NCBI GenBank assembly: GCA_009760855.2 | Contig: WPIO01000058.1 | Span: 1,333,501 to 1,397,500, forward strand | Direction: 5' to 3' | DNA length: 64,000 nt | Origin: Cristatella mucedo | Lineage: Eukaryota; Bryozoa; Phylactolaemata; Cristatellidae | Notes under the pieces: model-generated | The model's database searches: none | What the model saw: the letters and a program-made list of their open reading frames with translations, nothing else | Told to the model about the DNA's origin: nothing | Shown: positions 14,603 through 27,432 of the stretch, in pieces | Layout: each line of letters begins with the position of its first letter | Position numbering within the stretch: the first letter of the stretch is position 1 | Made by a program: the position numbers and the translations under genes

Positions 14603-15779
14603 CTGTGACGGTCCACACTGGCTAGTTGGATTGCCTTCTATCATATCGCCGAGAGTCCTCCCTCCTAGACTACAAACTGGGGTGGACGAGTGGACCATGG
14701 AAGGCTGATTGCAGCAGCAGCAGGTCTCACAGGTCTGTGCAGTCGCCTGGTCCCACTGATGGGTACTGTCCAGGTCAACAAGGGCACGATGTAGCCAATT
14801 TTTGACTTTTGAAAGCTGAACCTGTTTGCCTCCAGCCACATTACAGGTGGGGATGTGGGGATGTATACTGCAAGAAGCTAACCGCCTGGCTGCAGCTGGG
14901 TGGGGATTTGAGCATCATGCACAAGGCCCAGATGGGCGTGCACACTGACTCGGCAATGTGGCAATATGACATCATTGAGTACAACGGTCGTCGGTACTGC
15001 CACACATGACGAGGGCTTGGGCCTACAGTCCATCCATAGGGTTGGAGCCCAAAGATAATGATTGGAAACCAGACAAAAGCCTATCAATGGACCCCCAGGT
15101 TTGCTGTGGAGCAGATTTGATTGTAGACATTATTGTCAAGGACAGGCCTTTCTCTAATAGGAGGTCAGTAAGTTGCTGTTGACGTTCGGCTTAACGGCCA
15201 ACCCCTGATTCTCATCGGTGGAGTGTGCTTAGGTCTGAGTGTCCACATTACTAGGTAGGGTGGTTTCGCATCGTTAGCACAGGGACAATGCACTGAGCTC
15301 ATTACCGGATGCCTTATTCCGACGGCAGCTATTTTCGTAGTGGGGCAGCTGGTCAGCCAGTCCGGCGGCAGCATGGTTTTGCCTGGTCTGCTGCTACCAG
15401 AAGAGAGGCTCTAGCAGTTGCAGTTGGTATTTGGTCAGACGGTGCTGACGTTGTAGCTATGGGGCCGGAAGTGTTGCTGTGGGGGCTGAAGATACTGTCT
15501 TTGCCTTGGGGACCATGCCAGCAGTAGACTGTGGCATGATTTGGTGTGATGCCCGCAGCCTGGTTACTGAACATGCTTAGACATAGGAGGGAGGATCTTG
15601 GCTGACGTCTCCTAGACACGAAAAGCAGACCATGTGGCTCACACCAACCTCGTTGAGCTGGAGGCAATCATCCTGTGGCCTCAACTTCTCGATAGCTTTG
15701 TCACAGCACAAAGCAGAAACATGTTGATTTGGCTACGGCATATGGAAGGCTTTGCGCTATGCTAGTCAGGGACAAGCCG
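14603..15779. other. No gene recognised
   Basis: Between two LINE fragments. Open frames reach about 115 codons and show no recognisable domain; some of this may be older LINE sequence. Confidence 0.5.
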
Positions 15780-16545
15780 TTACCAGCTCATGGCATGGGA
15801 GAGGCAATCTTCAGGGTGTGACTGACCTCTAGCCGTGCTTCAAACCTGGCAGGATCATGCTCCAGTCATAGTTTACAGCTACTCACTCCACAGGAGTCAG
15901 CTCTGATGCTAGTGCATAACGATCTCCTCAGAGATACTAATTTAGGTGAAGTCTCTCTGCTAGTTCTGTAGAATCTCTCAGCAGCTTTTGCTACATCTGA
16001 TTACCGTGTTCTTCTTTTGTTCCTACCTTTCGGCCTGGGCATCACTGACTCGACACGTATGTAGTTGCTTAGGCCCGATCTTAGAGGAGATTTCATAGCA
16101 TTGAGGTCAATGGCCACCTCTCATTCTGGGAGCCTTTGAAGTATGGCGTCCACCAGGAGTCTGTACTTGGTCCAGACACTTTAAACGACTCAAGCTCCTC
16201 TCTTGTCAATGTAATTGCAAAGCCCAGTCCAGGTCTTCGTTTCTATGCAGATGATGCATTATGGTACCCGTGCTTTGATCCCTCTCAGCCTTCCACCAAA
16301 TCGAACTCTCATAACTCCTTGTCAGCATGAATTGCTGACATTTGCACTTCGATGGTAACAAACGTTCTCAAAATAAATGACGATACAATCAATTTACTAA
16401 TAAACAGGAAACCAATTTCAAGTACGAAATTCGAAAGTGTAACGTTCAAAATTGGCTGCAATAGCATATCTTCTGTAGCAGCTGAACGAAATCTAGATAC
16501 CCAGTTCCAAAGTGATCTATCACTAAACAGCAACATTAAATAAAT
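15780..16545 (+). mobile_element. LINE-A reverse transcriptase fragment (decayed), 5' of a SINE insertion
   Basis: Translation in shifting frames gives ESALMLVHNDLLRDTNLG, NLSAAFATSDYRVLL, YGVHQESVLGP, LRFYADDALWYPCFDPSQPS, then NLDTQFQSDLSLNSNI. These are the standard blocks of a non-LTR reverse transcriptase, with the catalytic FYADD still readable. It carries stops and frameshifts. The reading resumes after the SINE at 16,553-16,719. Confidence 0.88.
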
Positions 16546-16552
16546 AAATAAA

Positions 16553-16719
16553 TCCTAGCTGATTAAACAGCCTCTTTTTGTATAGCGACAGAAGAGCCTT
16601 TACGGCTATCACCACCGCTTGCAGTGGCGATAAAGAATCGCCCGCCGCAGGAATCGAACCCACGACCTCGGGACCGAGGTCGTGAAAGCAACCGCCTTAC
16701 CTGGTGTGCCATCACGGCT
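16553..16719 (-). mobile_element. tRNA-derived SINE, well-preserved copy inserted into LINE-A
   Basis: On the minus strand it has the same length and ends as the 49.9 kb copy, with about four base differences in 167. It contains GGTTCGATTCC (B box) and the hairpin. On its 3' side there is a TTTA repeat (AAATAAATAAATAAAT on the + strand), probably the SINE tail. It interrupts a LINE-A reverse transcriptase. Confidence 0.9.
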
Positions 16720-16800
16720 CAGCTTCACAGTCAAGTCTGCACTCTTTCAGGTATGCAGCATTGAGAAAATTGAGCCTGCTTAGATAAGGATAATTAATCA
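16720..16800 (+). mobile_element. LINE-A continuation after the SINE insertion
   Basis: The translation SFTVKSALFQVCSIEKIEPA continues the family sequence that was cut after LSLNSNI at 16,542, showing that a SINE split one LINE copy. Confidence 0.7.
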
Positions 16801-17169
16801 AAATTGGTCCATGCATTCTTGACATATCGTCTAGAAGTATATTGCTACTACTCAATTGTTATTGCCCTAAGAGAACCAAAGCTATATCCGTGTGCTTTAC
16901 AAATTGATCCCGGAAAAGCAATAACCCAAAGTCAATTGCGATTAGGGATCATACTTAGGTAAGCATGCATAAGTACACAGAAGACACGACATCTAGCTAG
17001 CACCGTTGGTTAGTAACATGCACTGAATCATGCAAAGTTTAGCACTCAAAGCACATGGGAGCCAAAAGACAGTCGCATTGAAGTACTGTACAAAGGTATG
17101 TGATTGTTCCTCTTCGTCACGAAATGTGCAGTTTTATAATTCACGAGTAAAGAAAGTGACAAATAGGTA

Positions 17170-17450
17170 GGCTCTTATCTCCTTTTTGATTGTCGCCAAA
17201 TTAGGAGATGGCCTGATTTCAGTCGGTCTAAGAAAAGATATAGAAGGAATTTAAAAACAAGGTAGGGACATAAAGAAAGGCGAGGCCTGATGTAAAACTC
17301 CAATTCAGATAGATAGGTCTGAGGAAGAGAACGGACGGACCTAAAGGGGAGTTTACGTACCTTCAAGTCGAAATGCTGCTTGACAGGCAGCCATTGCAGG
17401 TCATCAGAGCCATGGTTGCAATCAGGCAGTTGCATAACTCTCGATGGTTC
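17170..17450 (-). mobile_element. LINE-A ORF2 C-terminal fragment
   Basis: The minus strand encodes DDLQWLPVKQHFDLKVRKLP followed by SLPQTYLSEL. This is the LHWLPVKQRIEFKIL / LAPAYLSDL region after the reverse transcriptase. No 3' end is attached. Confidence 0.75.
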
Positions 17451-18664
17451 AAACCTCAGGAAAGGGACTTTAACAGTGAATGAATTTTACTAAGAAGAAT
17501 GCAGGCCAGCAAATCCAGCTGCAAAACTCAAATGGCCTATACAGCAGATTGTAGCGGAATAGCCCCTGGTCGTAGCCTCAGGGTAAGGTGGTCGGTCACC
17601 TTCAAGACCCTTGTTTATGGGTTTAAGTAGTGCACTAGGAAACTCTTTGCTGTCCACTTAAAACTAGGAAATGACTCTCTGAAAATGAATGCTTTAAAAC
17701 AGCTCATTATGTGCACATTTCAATTGCATACATAAATAAATTATTGCTTTGCAGAAGCATATACACCAAGGAGCCTGCTAACTGTCTTGCCTTTGCTACC
17801 TCGACTGAAAGTACACCGTGAAATCCACGGCCGTCGATTTCATGCAATAATTCCAGTAAAACTCACTACCTAGAGAGCTATAGTGCACTGGCGGTTGATC
17901 AGTGCCAAACCTCCTAGCAAAGGAACACTCACTCCCATAATTAGCATGTACGAGTTATTATACCTTCATGTATTCTAAATCATTGGCAAGCTACTCTGTC
18001 CCATTTTTCACAGAATTAGGAGCACAAAGCCTCAGCAGCAGCAGCTGCAAGCAGAGGCTGCGGCAAATATTTCAGAGCTGGGACTATGGCCTGCTGTAGT
18101 CATGCGTGACCACTGGTTGGCATGGAAAGAAAGGCACAATAGAACTGAAGCTTTCGACTAATGATAAAGAGCAGACAGGCATAAGTTGCCTGATCAGCTG
18201 GTGCGATCGCTGCTAGGTTTACAAAAGCTGCCTCAACGATGTCTGCGCAAGTAGACGGCCTCCAGGGCCAGCGTCCCATGGATTAGAATGGCTATTCATG
18301 CACTTGGAGGAGCTCTTGGTGGCAGTCACGGTTGTTACTTCTAATTGGGCCTATAGGAGGTAGCCGACGGTAAGATGGAGCACTACTACTGCCAGTGTCT
18401 GGTGGCTTTAAGGAATTATTGTGGCGAACCTAAAAAATATTTTTGAAAGAAAAGACACCTTTTAAAAGCCTGGAGCTTGCAAAGAGTCCACAAAATTATT
18501 GTCTTTTTTTGGTCGGAGTGAGTTGACCTTTGTGTGTGTGCTCAGACAAATTGTGCACGTCATGGCTAAGGGTAAGGAGCGATATACCTTTGCATGGTGC
18601 CCCAGCATTAAGTTCTAAAGCAGCTGAGTAGAGATTCTGTTCTCTAAAGACGGAGTCTAAACGA

Positions 18665-18985
18665 CAAAACTAATACTACTATTATTATAGAAAGCATACA
18701 CCGGAAGTAAGTGGCAGAATTCTCGGTGCTATTTTACAGCACCCAGAGAGGAAATAATCACGAGATTCAAAAAGAAGTGGCATGATATGGCAGCTATGCC
18801 ACAGACGACAAACCAGCCGGCTCGGCGAGTTTAATACCGGTTGCAGACGATTAGGGCCACAGAGCCGGAGTCCTAAAAAAAGAGTTTGCCGTAATATAGA
18901 AGCGCTGTTACAAACGTATGAACTTGTTTGGCTGTCAAACTCTCTTCTAAGCAGACTTTTTTCTAAGCGATATCTTGACAATAGA
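18665..18985 (-). mobile_element. LINE-A ORF2 fragment
   Basis: RLQPVLNSPSRLVCRLWHSC then HIMPLLFES matches RLKLVQNSAARLVCRKRRNC of the better copy at 50.2-51.0 kb. A short ATT-type repeat lies at its downstream side (about 18,670-18,690). Confidence 0.7.
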
Positions 18986-19137
18986 TCTTAGCTGAGAATC
19001 GACCGACATGATTTTTGAATCAATGTTCTGAACCAACGACAGGCCGTTCTGCAACGTGCAGCCAAGATTACGGGCATCCAGAGAACGATGCTAGATGAAC
19101 CGATCTCGCAGGTGAGATCTTTCAGCTTGTTGGGTGA

Positions 19138-19625
19138 TTATAGGCTTTCAATAACTGCTAGGTTTGTCACATAGTTATTAGCCTTCAAGAAGTTAGTGGC
19201 CATCCCAGTGTGAATTTTTTTGATGCTGGCTGTAAAGATTGTAAGTGAGTCAGATGCAGAGCAAGGCTGAGAAGGCTCGAAGGGTAGGTAGAGATAAGTG
19301 TCACTACTGATGAAAGAAAAGCAAATATTGTCTTTGGCGATGACATCAGTTAGAAAGGTAGCATAGATAATGAAAAGATGGTAATAGTAATAATAATAGT
19401 AATAATGCACTTGATAAAGCGCCCTCAGAGAACTCAATCTCTTTCTAGGCGGTAGCCTCAGACCGAGCCCCGAGGTACTCAATAATTTAATGGCTACCTG
19501 GATGGTCGTCAGCAATAAACAAGTCCCAAGTTTAGCCCTGTGCCAAGGCCTAATGGATTTTACAGAGTACGGTGAGACAATCATCAAGCAGTGAACTTTG
19601 GCTCGGTAATCAGCAAAAAATGTCA
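19138..19625 (-). mobile_element. LINE-A reverse transcriptase fragment with an embedded 3' end
   Basis: The minus strand has FEPSQPCSASDSLTIFTASI, GMATNFLKANN and ATFLTDVIAKDNICFSFI from the reverse transcriptase. At 19,380-19,460 there is a separate LINE-A 3' end (reverse complement of GAGTTCTCTGAGGGCGCTTT plus a TTA-type tail), and beyond it more family sequence. Two copies are thus juxtaposed or nested. Confidence 0.75.
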
Positions 19626-21467
19626 AAGTCGCAATTTGGGTACCTAACCTGCACGAATGACCGAAGCCGGGCAGCGTTAATCATTAATGTAATGCCGTAG
19701 AGTTCTTAACAATAACACTGCATCTTAATTGGCATAGTTATAAATTTAATCTTATCCTGCTACTCCTAAGCAAAGCTCCACAGCCCGGCATAATAAGTCA
19801 AAAAGGACTGTATGGTTAAAGTATATTGCTCATGCACTGGTATTACACTAATGTGATACAGAATCTGACAGCTTCAGCTAGTTTACATCGTAGATTTGCT
19901 AATTTCAGGAGTTGCCTGTTAGTCGAGTTACATCAAATGAGGCGAAGCCAAACTGTTAGTGAGACTCGAAACCAATCTTGCTGGATCAACTGCAATTAAT
20001 TTTATCGTGAATCACTGTAACAAAACATGACTGCGACTCTCTCGAGGTATTTGTAATATGGGTCCTTTTACCTCAGATCCTCCTTCCCTACACAGTGGAG
20101 AACACTCGAATGCCACTAGACAAGCCTGTTCCAGCCAAAATTGAGATTCCGGTTGCGATAGCCCAACTCTCATGCAAATGAGCAATATTGAGAGGAGGGT
20201 AATAGATGAACTGAAATTTGAGAGTAGCTTTCTCAATTCACATATCTGTAATTCGAACAGCCAGTCAGCCACCATAGATGTATTAAGTGTATCGGCACTC
20301 AAACCTGCCATATCATAAGTCTTCTACTGGGCTGATTTTGCCGATTTTGTTGCAGCAGCATGGTCTGGTCGACTTTGCCAGCCCCTCCCATCTGCTCATT
20401 AATCATCTCATGCCCGATGTTTCTAGGTTGACACAGCATGTTTAAACCGTCGTCTGACGACAATCATGTACAATGCATACATGCAGCTTCCGTCTCGTTC
20501 AGGACGGTGCTGCAAACAACTCAGCAGTAGCACCTGCGGCTTTGGTCATCTGCCAGGGCGGCCCGGTCATTGCAGCACTAATCGTGCAGTCAAAACTCCA
20601 GAAGCTGCAATTCAAACGCCATTAGGAACATGTCGTGGAACTAGCAGGCAGAGGTTGGCTAGCCAGGTTCATTAACATTCCAAGTGAAACTTATCCCTTT
20701 TTGCGCTGATGGCATCTAGTACTGGATTATGTTTCTGCAAAAAATAATGTATTCTCGGTTTTTTGTATGTCGAGTATTCGGTAGGGCGTCTCCAAATCGC
20801 AGGCGTAGTACTTTTTAATTTTGAGTAAGGCTAAAAATCTATAATCTTAAAATAGCTAAATGCCGGCAACAGAACAGACCAGATGCTCTAGTGCAAGCAT
20901 CGAAGCGGTTTTCTCGGGTATGAATAATGCAGCGATTCCTGATAGCGAACCTCCAAACACTGACTACCTTTCAGCCATTTGCAGGAGAGCCGCCGAACTA
21001 GATCGTTCAGCAATACTCCACAGTATTGACTACTGAATCTAACACAGCAGTCACCATCTGTTTTAAGTCCACAATTTTAACGTATATACAGCGACTGCAC
21101 TGCGGACCGGCTGCTGATCGCATGGATATTCCGAGGCTAGAGCCGAACAGGAAGACCGCTCTATAACACAATCGAGTTAGCTAAGAAAACAGGGAATTAA
21201 ACAGTGCTGCGCACTAGAGGATACACGAAATCTTTTCACCGTCAGTAAATGGCCACATAGCCCAGGATTGCTAGCTTACCGTTGACCAAAGGGGAGGTGG
21301 TGCACAACTGAGGGTAATACCTGTCTGCGGTCGATCTGAATCAGATCCGAACACCGATACGAACCAACAGCATTGCTAGCGGCCCTTGAACCAACATACA
21401 ACTAAAGCAATCTCGGAAGCGACACGAGTGCTTCCGACTGGCGTATCTCTGTCTCTCTCTATCTCTG

Positions 21468-21503
<36 letters not shown>

Positions 21504-21555
21504 TGTCTCTCTCTGTCTCTCTGTCTCTCTGTCTCTCTGTCTCTCTGTCTCTCTG

Positions 21556-21636
<81 letters not shown>

Positions 21637-22179
21637 CTCTGTCTGTCTGTCTCTCTGTGTATCTCTCTATCTCTGTCTGTCTCAGTCTGTCTCAGTCTGT
21701 CTGTCTGTCTGTTGTCTATCTCTCTCTCACTCTGGGTGGGCGGCCGAGTTGGGCAGGAGCACCAGCAACCCATCGTTTAAGGTGTGAGTGCTGAGTAACA
21801 GGGACAACAGTTGTCAAAAGGACACATGCAGCTGTGTCTCGAACTACTGCTCTCAGCCTACATCCTGTCCCAAGTCAAAGGGTAGGCTTGGCCCACCTGG
21901 GTCACACCCTGGCTGGCAGGGTTGCATGCAATTAAGTGTATTATAAATGGTACCCAGGCCTAGCAAATCCTAAAAAAGTTCAGTGTAATCATGGTGATGT
22001 CAAAGCTAGCTCAATTTGAGACTAGTTTGCCAGTGACATGACTCCGAACATTCATATTTTTACAGGCAGCTTTAAACAAGCTCGCCCTTCTTGTAATGTG
22101 GCATATGTCTGCACTGAAGCAGTCTGTAAGCTTAATCTTAGCTTAGTCTTAATCCTGCTTTTCGGAATCCAACAGTCTA
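19626..22179. other. No gene recognised
   Basis: Contains the CT-type microsatellite and otherwise short open frames only. Confidence 0.6.
21447..21735. repeat. (CTCTGT)n / (CT)n microsatellite
   Basis: About 290 bases of CT, CTGT and CTCTGT units with shifting period. Both strands show long serine/leucine or arginine/glutamate open frames that are only repeat translations. Confidence 0.95.
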
Positions 22180-22564
22180 GAAATACCTCGTACAAACCTC
22201 AGATCCTTCGGAGACCGTGCATTTAGATCGTATTCTCCCAAAGCCTGGAACTCCCTCCCGACCTGCGTCAGAACATCCCCTGACCTGACCACATTTAAAA
22301 GGAACTTAAAAACACACCTATTTAGGACAGCATTTAGTGGGTCCCTGTGATTCGTCCTTCACGTGCTTATGCGTGCTGACACTGTGCATGCTGCCACTAA
22401 CCACATTTGCATGCTGACCCTGTGCATGTCACCCCTAACCATGTTATTCATTTTGTTTGTTTTTCAAGCATGATTTTACTTAACCATTTAATTGCATTTC
22501 CCATTGCAGCAAATGTAAAGCGCCTAGAAAGAGATTAAGTTCTCTGAGGGCCCTTTATCAAGTA

Positions 22565-22597
<33 letters not shown>
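22180..22597 (+). mobile_element. LINE-A 3' fragment with long TTA tail
   Basis: The end of ORF2 (CAAACCTCAGATCCTTCGGA, GGAACTCCCTCCCGACCTGC, TTTAAAAGGAACTTAAAAAC) runs into the family 3' UTR with its imperfect double word (GTGCATGCTGCCACTAACCA and GTGCATGTCACCCCTAACCA) and AGTTCTCTGAGGGCCCTTTA. It ends in about ten TTA units. It is one of the best-preserved 3' ends in the window. Confidence 0.9.
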
Positions 22598-22598
<1 letters not shown>

Positions 22599-25500
22599 CT
22601 AACCACATCCATAAATGTTCTTAAACTGAAAGATTTTTGGTGTATTTGATGCATTACCTACTCCGGTGCATGAATGCAGATAATTGTCGAGGAAACAGCA
22701 AGCACAAGGTGTTGCCACGAGGCAGTTTCACATAGTACAGTACCGGCTCATTTCTATTGGTTGCTGGGGATTCTTTGAGCTTGAAATTTATTCAGCTGCT
22801 CATATTCCCATGAACATTCGCTCCACTTGGTGGTGGCTGCATTGGGTATTATCATGTGTTGACCACAATATAAAATCGTGTTCATAAGGTGCAAAGGAAG
22901 GCAAGGTCATTAAACGTTGAAGCTCTTAATGCAGAATTTTATTAAAAATTAGTAGTCAGGTGCTCTGATGTCATGTAGATCGTGCTTTTTGGCCTTATGC
23001 AGAAAATCGGTCCGAAAAATATCACTACCATGCTGGTTGGTCTTAAACTTTAGTGCTTGAACATCTCGATGATTATCTTGAAATCGGTCCTCATGCAACG
23101 ACACCCATCTTCAAGGTATGCAATTCCAACGTGAATTTTAGTTTCCTAGTCGTTTGAGAAGTAGTTCCAATCTCAATTGCAACTGTAGGAGAAAGCCAAA
23201 GATCCATATAGCTTGAACATATCGCAAAACAGCCAGATGCTGTGTAAATGAATTATAATTACAATTAATTAACCTCTTCGTGGCTTCACAGGGTTATCAA
23301 CAGCTTATGTTTCCTCTTCTTTCCTCTCGAGGAAACCAATTCGATGCTGCTTTGCGGCACCAAGAGAAGATTGGATAAAGATGCAACCTTTTTTTTATCT
23401 TAGTCGGCCGGCACCATTCACGTGGCAATCATTTCGGTGTGAGACTGGTTGTACTCAAGCTTCCTGCCTTCTTAGTGCTTTCTGGGTATTCTGTACTACC
23501 CCTACTATGTTACTGTTTAGATGGTCAGCTCTCTTATTTTGCGGCTAAGCATAAAATTTGCTTTCTTGCATCGTTGGAATTTTCGGCAAAGTACGACAGC
23601 TCAGAGCTATCTGATCCTTGGTATCAATCAATCCAATCTCTCACCAGCATAATGCTGAGCTGGCCCTTGTGATTAGGTCTAGGCATAGTTATTGATTGAG
23701 AAATACCAACATGCTCGAGAAACCTCCAAAGTATCACAACAAGATCTTGGGCACTGAGTCACACGATGCTGGAACTGACTCGTACAAACTTCGAAGATTA
23801 AGCCCAAGCCCAGTTAGGCCAGGAATTGCAAGCATGTGGCAGCTTGATTGGTCGGAAATAATGGGCACACTCGATATGAATGGTGGTTGAAGCACGGCCT
23901 CTGTCACTGAGCCTGTGTGCCCAAAGCATCGATATAGACCCAGGTGGGAAAACTGTAAAGCAGCTGTGCTACCAAGCACTACAATGATGGCCGAGGCACA
24001 CCAGTCTTCTTGCTACATGAATATGCTGAAAAATCACACCGGACAATAGCGGGAAGGATCAGATTTCTCGTAAGAAAGTGCATACTGGCCATTGCATTCG
24101 TCACTACATCTTCGTAGCCCAAGATCTTACATGCTTCATGGCTAGACCAATAGCATCTCAGCCTGCTTGATCGAGGAAGCATAATAGTGCAGCAATGTAA
24201 ATGCGGCAACAGGCCAAGGGGAATCTCGGGAGTTCCATGGGCTATCCATACGCATAAAGAGTGAGTATATATATGTCGACCGGTCCTTGAAGCTCTCTTC
24301 TGAATAAGTTTCTTTAAGGTCAGGCTACCTTCATATGGAACCACAAGATTTAGATCACTAGATGACCATCTCACAATTGCAGTTCCGATTATAAATCATT
24401 TAGTCACTGATTTTGACTCGGCGTTAAGCATTATGAGGAGAGTTCAGTGTGACTACTGTTTGGCCTTATAATGTCGGCACTGGCATTTATGACCAAATTT
24501 CTGAGAGCATGAGTAAAATTCTTGAATCTATTGAAAAGTCTAGTTATTTGCTCTTTGGCTGTCCCCCAGGACAAAGCTTGCTTTTAGCAATCTTCCTCTT
24601 AGCAATTTTCCGGCTGCAGGATGTGCAATTCAATCACTCAAGCTCTTTGACAGGTTGTTCTCCATGTTGCACTAAAAGTTGTTTTTTGATAGGCATAGAT
24701 CGCCCGATGCAATTTCATGCCAGATGTGAAGAAGAAGTTATGAGAGACTTGGTAGTGGTGCTCCCCCAGTTGCTGACTATTTCGTGGCTTCATTGCATCC
24801 CCTGAAGAATGCGCCTGATGCTGCCTCTGCTGCCCCTGGGCAGCACTGCTGCGGCTGCTGCTGGACGAGTGGCAGTCTTCGGGCACTTAAAATAGGATGC
24901 AGACATTTAGTTAGGCTAGGCAATGTCGAAAGGCGTGCCAGGCTGCCGAACCTCACTGCCGTATCCTCATTCTTCGTTGAGTTGTTGAGTCATTGCTCAA
25001 CAGCCACGCCAGCAGCTGGTTAGCAATTTTGCAATCGCTGCTGCCAGCACGGCCGTGCACAGCACGGCGCTTATTTGTTAGCTCATTCATGAAGTCTTGC
25101 CGCGGCCAGGCACCGAGACCAGAATGCAGCTATTGTCACACAGCCTACAGTTCAATGTGTGCAAAAGCGCTGCAAGTGATCGCACAGCCGTGCCCCGGGG
25201 CACGGGTCCTGAGAGGCTTAATGCTGGCTGCTGAGCTTTGAAAGCCTCATGTGCAGTAGACAAATTGTCGCACCTCATTCTACCGGAAGCAGCCACTTAT
25301 AGACTGAGAGCCTGCTGTTGCTCAGCAGCACGTCCACCGAAGCAACTCCTTTATTTGCTTTTCCACTTTCGTCCAACCCTGATTGGATCACATATGGCAG
25401 CCTTATCAACCAGTCCCTCCTGCCCTATAATGCTAGCTAGATAGGCACGTATGCCAACCTGACCGTCACGTCGGCCATTTGGTAAGAGGTCACCAGAGTT

Positions 25501-25741
25501 ACTTGGAAAGATGTCATTGGCTAAGTAGTGGCAGAAATACGAGAAACAATAATATCAGAGGCTACCGATTTTTAGCTTCTTTTGAACGGTCACCCTTACA
25601 TAAAAGTGCAAGGGTGTTACTCCAGTGTCTTAGCTGTTCTGCAGATGAGGAGTGAGGAGGTGGGGAGAAGTGAGTGAACGTGCAAGGAGGCGTTAGTGAG
25701 AGAGAATGTGGATGTGCATGTGCAGGCCAACCGAGAGTACG

Positions 25742-25742
<1 letters not shown>

Positions 25743-25799
<57 letters not shown>
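25743..25799. repeat. (GT)n microsatellite
   Basis: About 27 uninterrupted GT units. Confidence 0.97.
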
Positions 25800-26284
25800 T
25801 GAGTGTACTTAAGATCAGTAACAAGGGCTACTTGTCAAATGCCACTGGATAAAGCCATGTGCTTTGCAAAGCCATTTTCGGTGCATATAGTCATCATCGG
25901 CATACTCTTACTGAATTGTTCACGATTTAAGCCTCAATATCTACAAAGGTCTGAAAGTGCAATATTTGTGAAGATCAAGTATCTAGCTACATATCTCTGT
26001 CTTCAACCCCCAAAACCGTAAGGACACACGGGCTGCCACCATGGGAGAGTGCTCGACAATCAACTATAAGCTCAGGCAACTCTCAATCTCTAGGCAGCAG
26101 CATCCACCCCCTTTACGAACAAGCACTTGCCAAACATAGCTGGATTTGAAGTAGGCAAGTAATTTGTATGCACCATTCAATGCACGAGGACTCGTGGAAT
26201 TAACCTGGAGGCTGCATGCTGGTAGGTATCTAGGTGAATTAATCAGTATCCGGCTATCGTCTCGTCCCAGTTACTCCTGATAAC

Positions 26285-26390
26285 ATCGATTGACCAATGA
26301 AGGATCCTACTGCCAACAGGATTTGAACCTGGAACTTTGCGTACCAGAACTGATACCCCGGCTTGCAAACCCGGTGAGAGGCCTGTAACC
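26285..26390 (-). other. tRNA-like sequence with a perfect B box
   Basis: The reverse strand reads GGGGTATCAGTTCTGGTACG and then GGTTCAAATCC, close to the A and B boxes of a tRNA. No anticodon arm of normal length lies between them, so this is more likely a SINE head or tRNA relic than a functional tRNA. Confidence 0.4.
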
Positions 26391-26628
26391 CTTTTATTTT
26401 CTTAGTGACTCTCTTGCTCTTCTGTTAAGTTGCACGTATCATCCATAAACGTGCTCCAAAGTGCAGCCATGGCTTGTTTAAGTGCCGTCATAACGACTGA
26501 AGATGGTGCTGCCTCCATCAGATACTTCTTTGCAAAGCTAGCTATCATGTGGCTCTGCTGAACTAGGCATGGACTAGATGAGAGCACAAGCCCAGATAAG
26601 GTCTAGCAATCACGGATCCACCGACCAG

Positions 26629-26765
26629 CTCTCTCTCTCTCTCTCTCTTGCTTTTATCTTTCCCTTCTTTTCCTCTTCTCTTCTCTTTCCTCTCACTCCC
26701 TCTTTAGTAGTCTCTCTCTCTCTTTTCTCCTCCCAATTTCCCATTTCTCATCTCTTTCTGCTATC
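26629..26765. repeat. Polypyrimidine (CT-rich) tract
   Basis: A CT dinucleotide run grading into mixed C/T sequence on the + strand with few purines. Confidence 0.85.
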
Positions 26766-27366
26766 TCGTACACTCACTCCTGAGCGCTCTTTCATATATC
26801 TAGAGAGCTGCACTTTACTAGCAGGCTCATGCCACTTCTCTAGCCAGAGAGCAGTGTCCATCGTTCATTTGAATAATTTTAATAGATAGCAAATATTAAA
26901 TATAAAAACACAGTGGCACCAGCGTGATGCTGAAAATGAGCTGCCTTCTTGGGCGATCTCTATGCGTATGCATGCACACACACATGCTTACCTTCTGAGT
27001 AAGTAAACCTGCAAAGACAAGAAGACCGAGTGGGTGTCACGATGGAGTGAGTGTCGCACTCGAGGGCAGAGCTTTATTTTTTGCCTGCATTCGGCGGCCT
27101 ATGAGAAATTCATGCATCTCGTACAGCCAAGCATTAGCAGCAAAAGCAGAGCAGAGGCAGAGATTGCTGCTGCAGCCATGCCCAGGGGGGCCAGCACGGT
27201 GTGTGCCTAGCTGTTAAGCTTGAGATCAGAGCAGCAAAGCAATTCAGCAAATGCAGCCGCGTATCTTGCTGAGAGCAAAAGCACAGTGATGTGGTACGCA
27301 GAGGCTTGTACGATATCGCCTACAAAGAGCTCAGCGTGACAAACTCTCAGACACTCATGCACATTC

Positions 27367-27383
27367 GCGCACACACACACACA

Positions 27384-27429
<46 letters not shown>
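27367..27429. repeat. (AC)n microsatellite
   Basis: About 30 AC units with one AT interruption. Confidence 0.97.

Positions 27430-27432
<3 letters not shown>

Noticed and set aside
21386..21787. 133-codon Ser/Leu-rich frame and its antisense Arg/Glu frame
   Set aside because: Artefact of the CTCTGT microsatellite.
26285..26390. Functional tRNA gene
   Set aside because: A and B boxes are present but there is no complete anticodon arm or acceptor stem.
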